From assembly GCA_013003465.1 (NCBI GenBank), contig JABDIZ010000179.1:1-15425 (forward strand): DNA of 15,425 bases. The letters are read 5' to 3'. The notes under the pieces are model-generated. The model was given only the letters and a program-made list of their open reading frames with translations, made no database searches and was not told the DNA's origin. Numbering within the stretch: the stretch's first letter is position 1; every line of letters begins with the position of its first letter. The position numbers were made by a program, and so were the translations under genes. Origin of the DNA: Rhodothermaceae bacterium. Lineage in GTDB: Bacteria > Bacteroidota > Rhodothermia > Rhodothermales > Rubricoccaceae. Shown here piece after piece: positions 14,618 through 15,425 of this stretch.

Positions 14618-15425
14618 ATGCCAACCTCCACGACCGACTCCGAACGCACCACCTCCAGCGGCATCGAGGTGCAGCCCGTCTACACCGCTGCCGATCAACC
14701 TGCCGAGTTGAGCGAGCGCCTCGGCGAACCGGGGCAGTACCCGTTCACGCGCGGCGTCTACCCTACGATGTACCGCTCGCGCCTCTGGACGATGCGCCAG
14801 TACGCGGGCTTCTCGACGGCCGAGGCCAGCAACGAACGCTACAAGCTGCTCCTCGCGGCGGGGGCACGCGGGCTGAGCGTAGCGTTCGACCTGCCCACAC
14901 AGATCGGCTACGACGCCGACGACCCGATGGCCGAGGGTGAGGTGGGCAAGGTGGGCGTGAGCATCTGCTCCATTGAGGACATGCGGCGCCTCTTCGACGG
15001 CATCTCGCTCGGCGAGGTTACTACCTCGATGACCATCAACGCCACCGCGCCGATCCTCCTCGCGCTCTACGTAGCCGTCGCCAAAGAGCAGGGCGCTGAT
15101 CTCCGAAAGCTCGGCGGCACGATCCAGAACGACATCCTGAAAGAATACGCCGCGCGCGGCACCTACATCTACCCGCCGCGCCCATCCATGCGCTTCATCA
15201 CCGACGTGTTCGCGTGGTGTGCCGACGAACTCCCGCGCTGGAATACGATCTCGATCTCGGGCTATCACATTCGCGAAGCCGGAGCCACGGCTGCCCAGGA
15301 ACTCGCCTTCACCCTCGCCGACGGCATCGCCTACGTCCAGGCCGCTCTCGACGCCGGGCTCGATGTGGACGTGTTCGGCGCGCGGCTCTCGTTCTTTTTC
15401 AACGCACACAACAACCTCTTCGAGG
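14618..15425 (+). CDS. Methylmalonyl-CoA mutase catalytic subunit, N-terminal part, cut by window edge
   Basis: The frame opens at the ATG at 14618 and runs 269 codons to the window edge. It is the CoA-binding TIM-barrel part of an adenosylcobalamin-dependent acyl-CoA mutase, which interconverts methylmalonyl-CoA and succinyl-CoA. Diagnostic stretches are YPFTRGVYPTMYRSRLW (41-57), LSVAFDLPTQIGYDADDP, TIQNDILKEYAARGTY (168-183) and SISGYHIREAGATA. Tyr62 aligns with Tyr89, Arg180 with Arg207 and His217 with His244 of the Propionibacterium enzyme. Tyr89 and Arg207 distinguish methylmalonyl-CoA mutase from isobutyryl-CoA mutase, which has Phe and Gln there. The RLW in place of RPW resembles the shorter-subunit type whose B12 domain is a separate protein, but this cannot be confirmed because the C-terminus is missing. 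An opposite-strand open frame over the same bases is a codon-bias shadow. Confidence 0.93.
   Translation, partial: MPTSTTDSERTTSSGIEVQPVYTAADQPAELSERLGEPGQYPFTRGVYPTMYRSRLWTMRQYAGFSTAEASNERYKLLLAAGARGLSVAFDLPTQIGYDADDPMAEGEVGKVGVSICSIEDMRRLFDGISLGEVTTSMTINATAPILLALYVAVAKEQGADLRKLGGTIQNDILKEYAARGTYIYPPRPSMRFITDVFAWCADELPRWNTISISGYHIREAGATAAQELAFTLADGIAYVQAALDAGLDVDVFGARLSFFFNAHNNLFE

Noticed and set aside
14573..15409. Minus-strand open frame opposite the mutase
   Set aside because: Shadow of the methylmalonyl-CoA mutase gene, which has clear family motifs on the plus strand.

Overview
The window comes from a high-GC member of the Bacteroidota, most likely the Rhodothermia (Rhodothermus/Salinibacter/Rubricoccus side). 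This is an inference from three things: a secreted protein with a type IX secretion (T9SS) C-terminal sorting domain, a glutaminyl-tRNA synthetase fused to a GatB/YqeY-like tail, and weak Shine-Dalgarno use. No rRNA, tRNA, CRISPR array, transposase or phage gene was seen.

Layout. The left part (1-2541) is a minus-strand run of small accessory genes: a membrane protein cut by the window edge, a zinc-free quinone-oxidoreductase-like MDR enzyme, a small uncharacterised protein without an ATG start, and an exported DUF4440/SnoaL-like protein. The next part (2804-7189) holds translation genes: gltX on the plus strand, converging with a DUF454 (YbaN-like) membrane protein that directly follows glnS on the minus strand. 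Their spacing is very tight: the gltX and DUF454 stop codons interlock, and glnS and the DUF454 gene overlap by 8 bases.

The centre (7360-11253) is the most interesting region. An ECF-type sigma factor and a Ser/Thr protein kinase overlap by ATGA. A lipoprotein gene with a structured leader is transcribed divergently. The sigma factor lacks the acidic DAED motif of region 2.2 and has Asn-Thr-Thr-Ala instead. That is the signature expected of sigma factors switched on by phosphorylation, as in Vibrio parahaemolyticus EcfP/PknT. The kinase has no membrane segment and carries a TolB-N-like domain and TPR repeats, so it probably senses a cytoplasmic or protein-borne signal. Just past the kinase stop lies a 97-bp gap-free remnant of a DinB-family gene; an intact relative sits about 4.2 kb away at 11400-11909.

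The right part has the intact DinB gene, a 600-residue exported seven-bladed SBBP-type propeller with a T9SS tail, a RimJ/RimL-type acetyltransferase, an intergenic palindromic repeat, and the start of a methylmalonyl-CoA mutase catalytic subunit that runs off the window.
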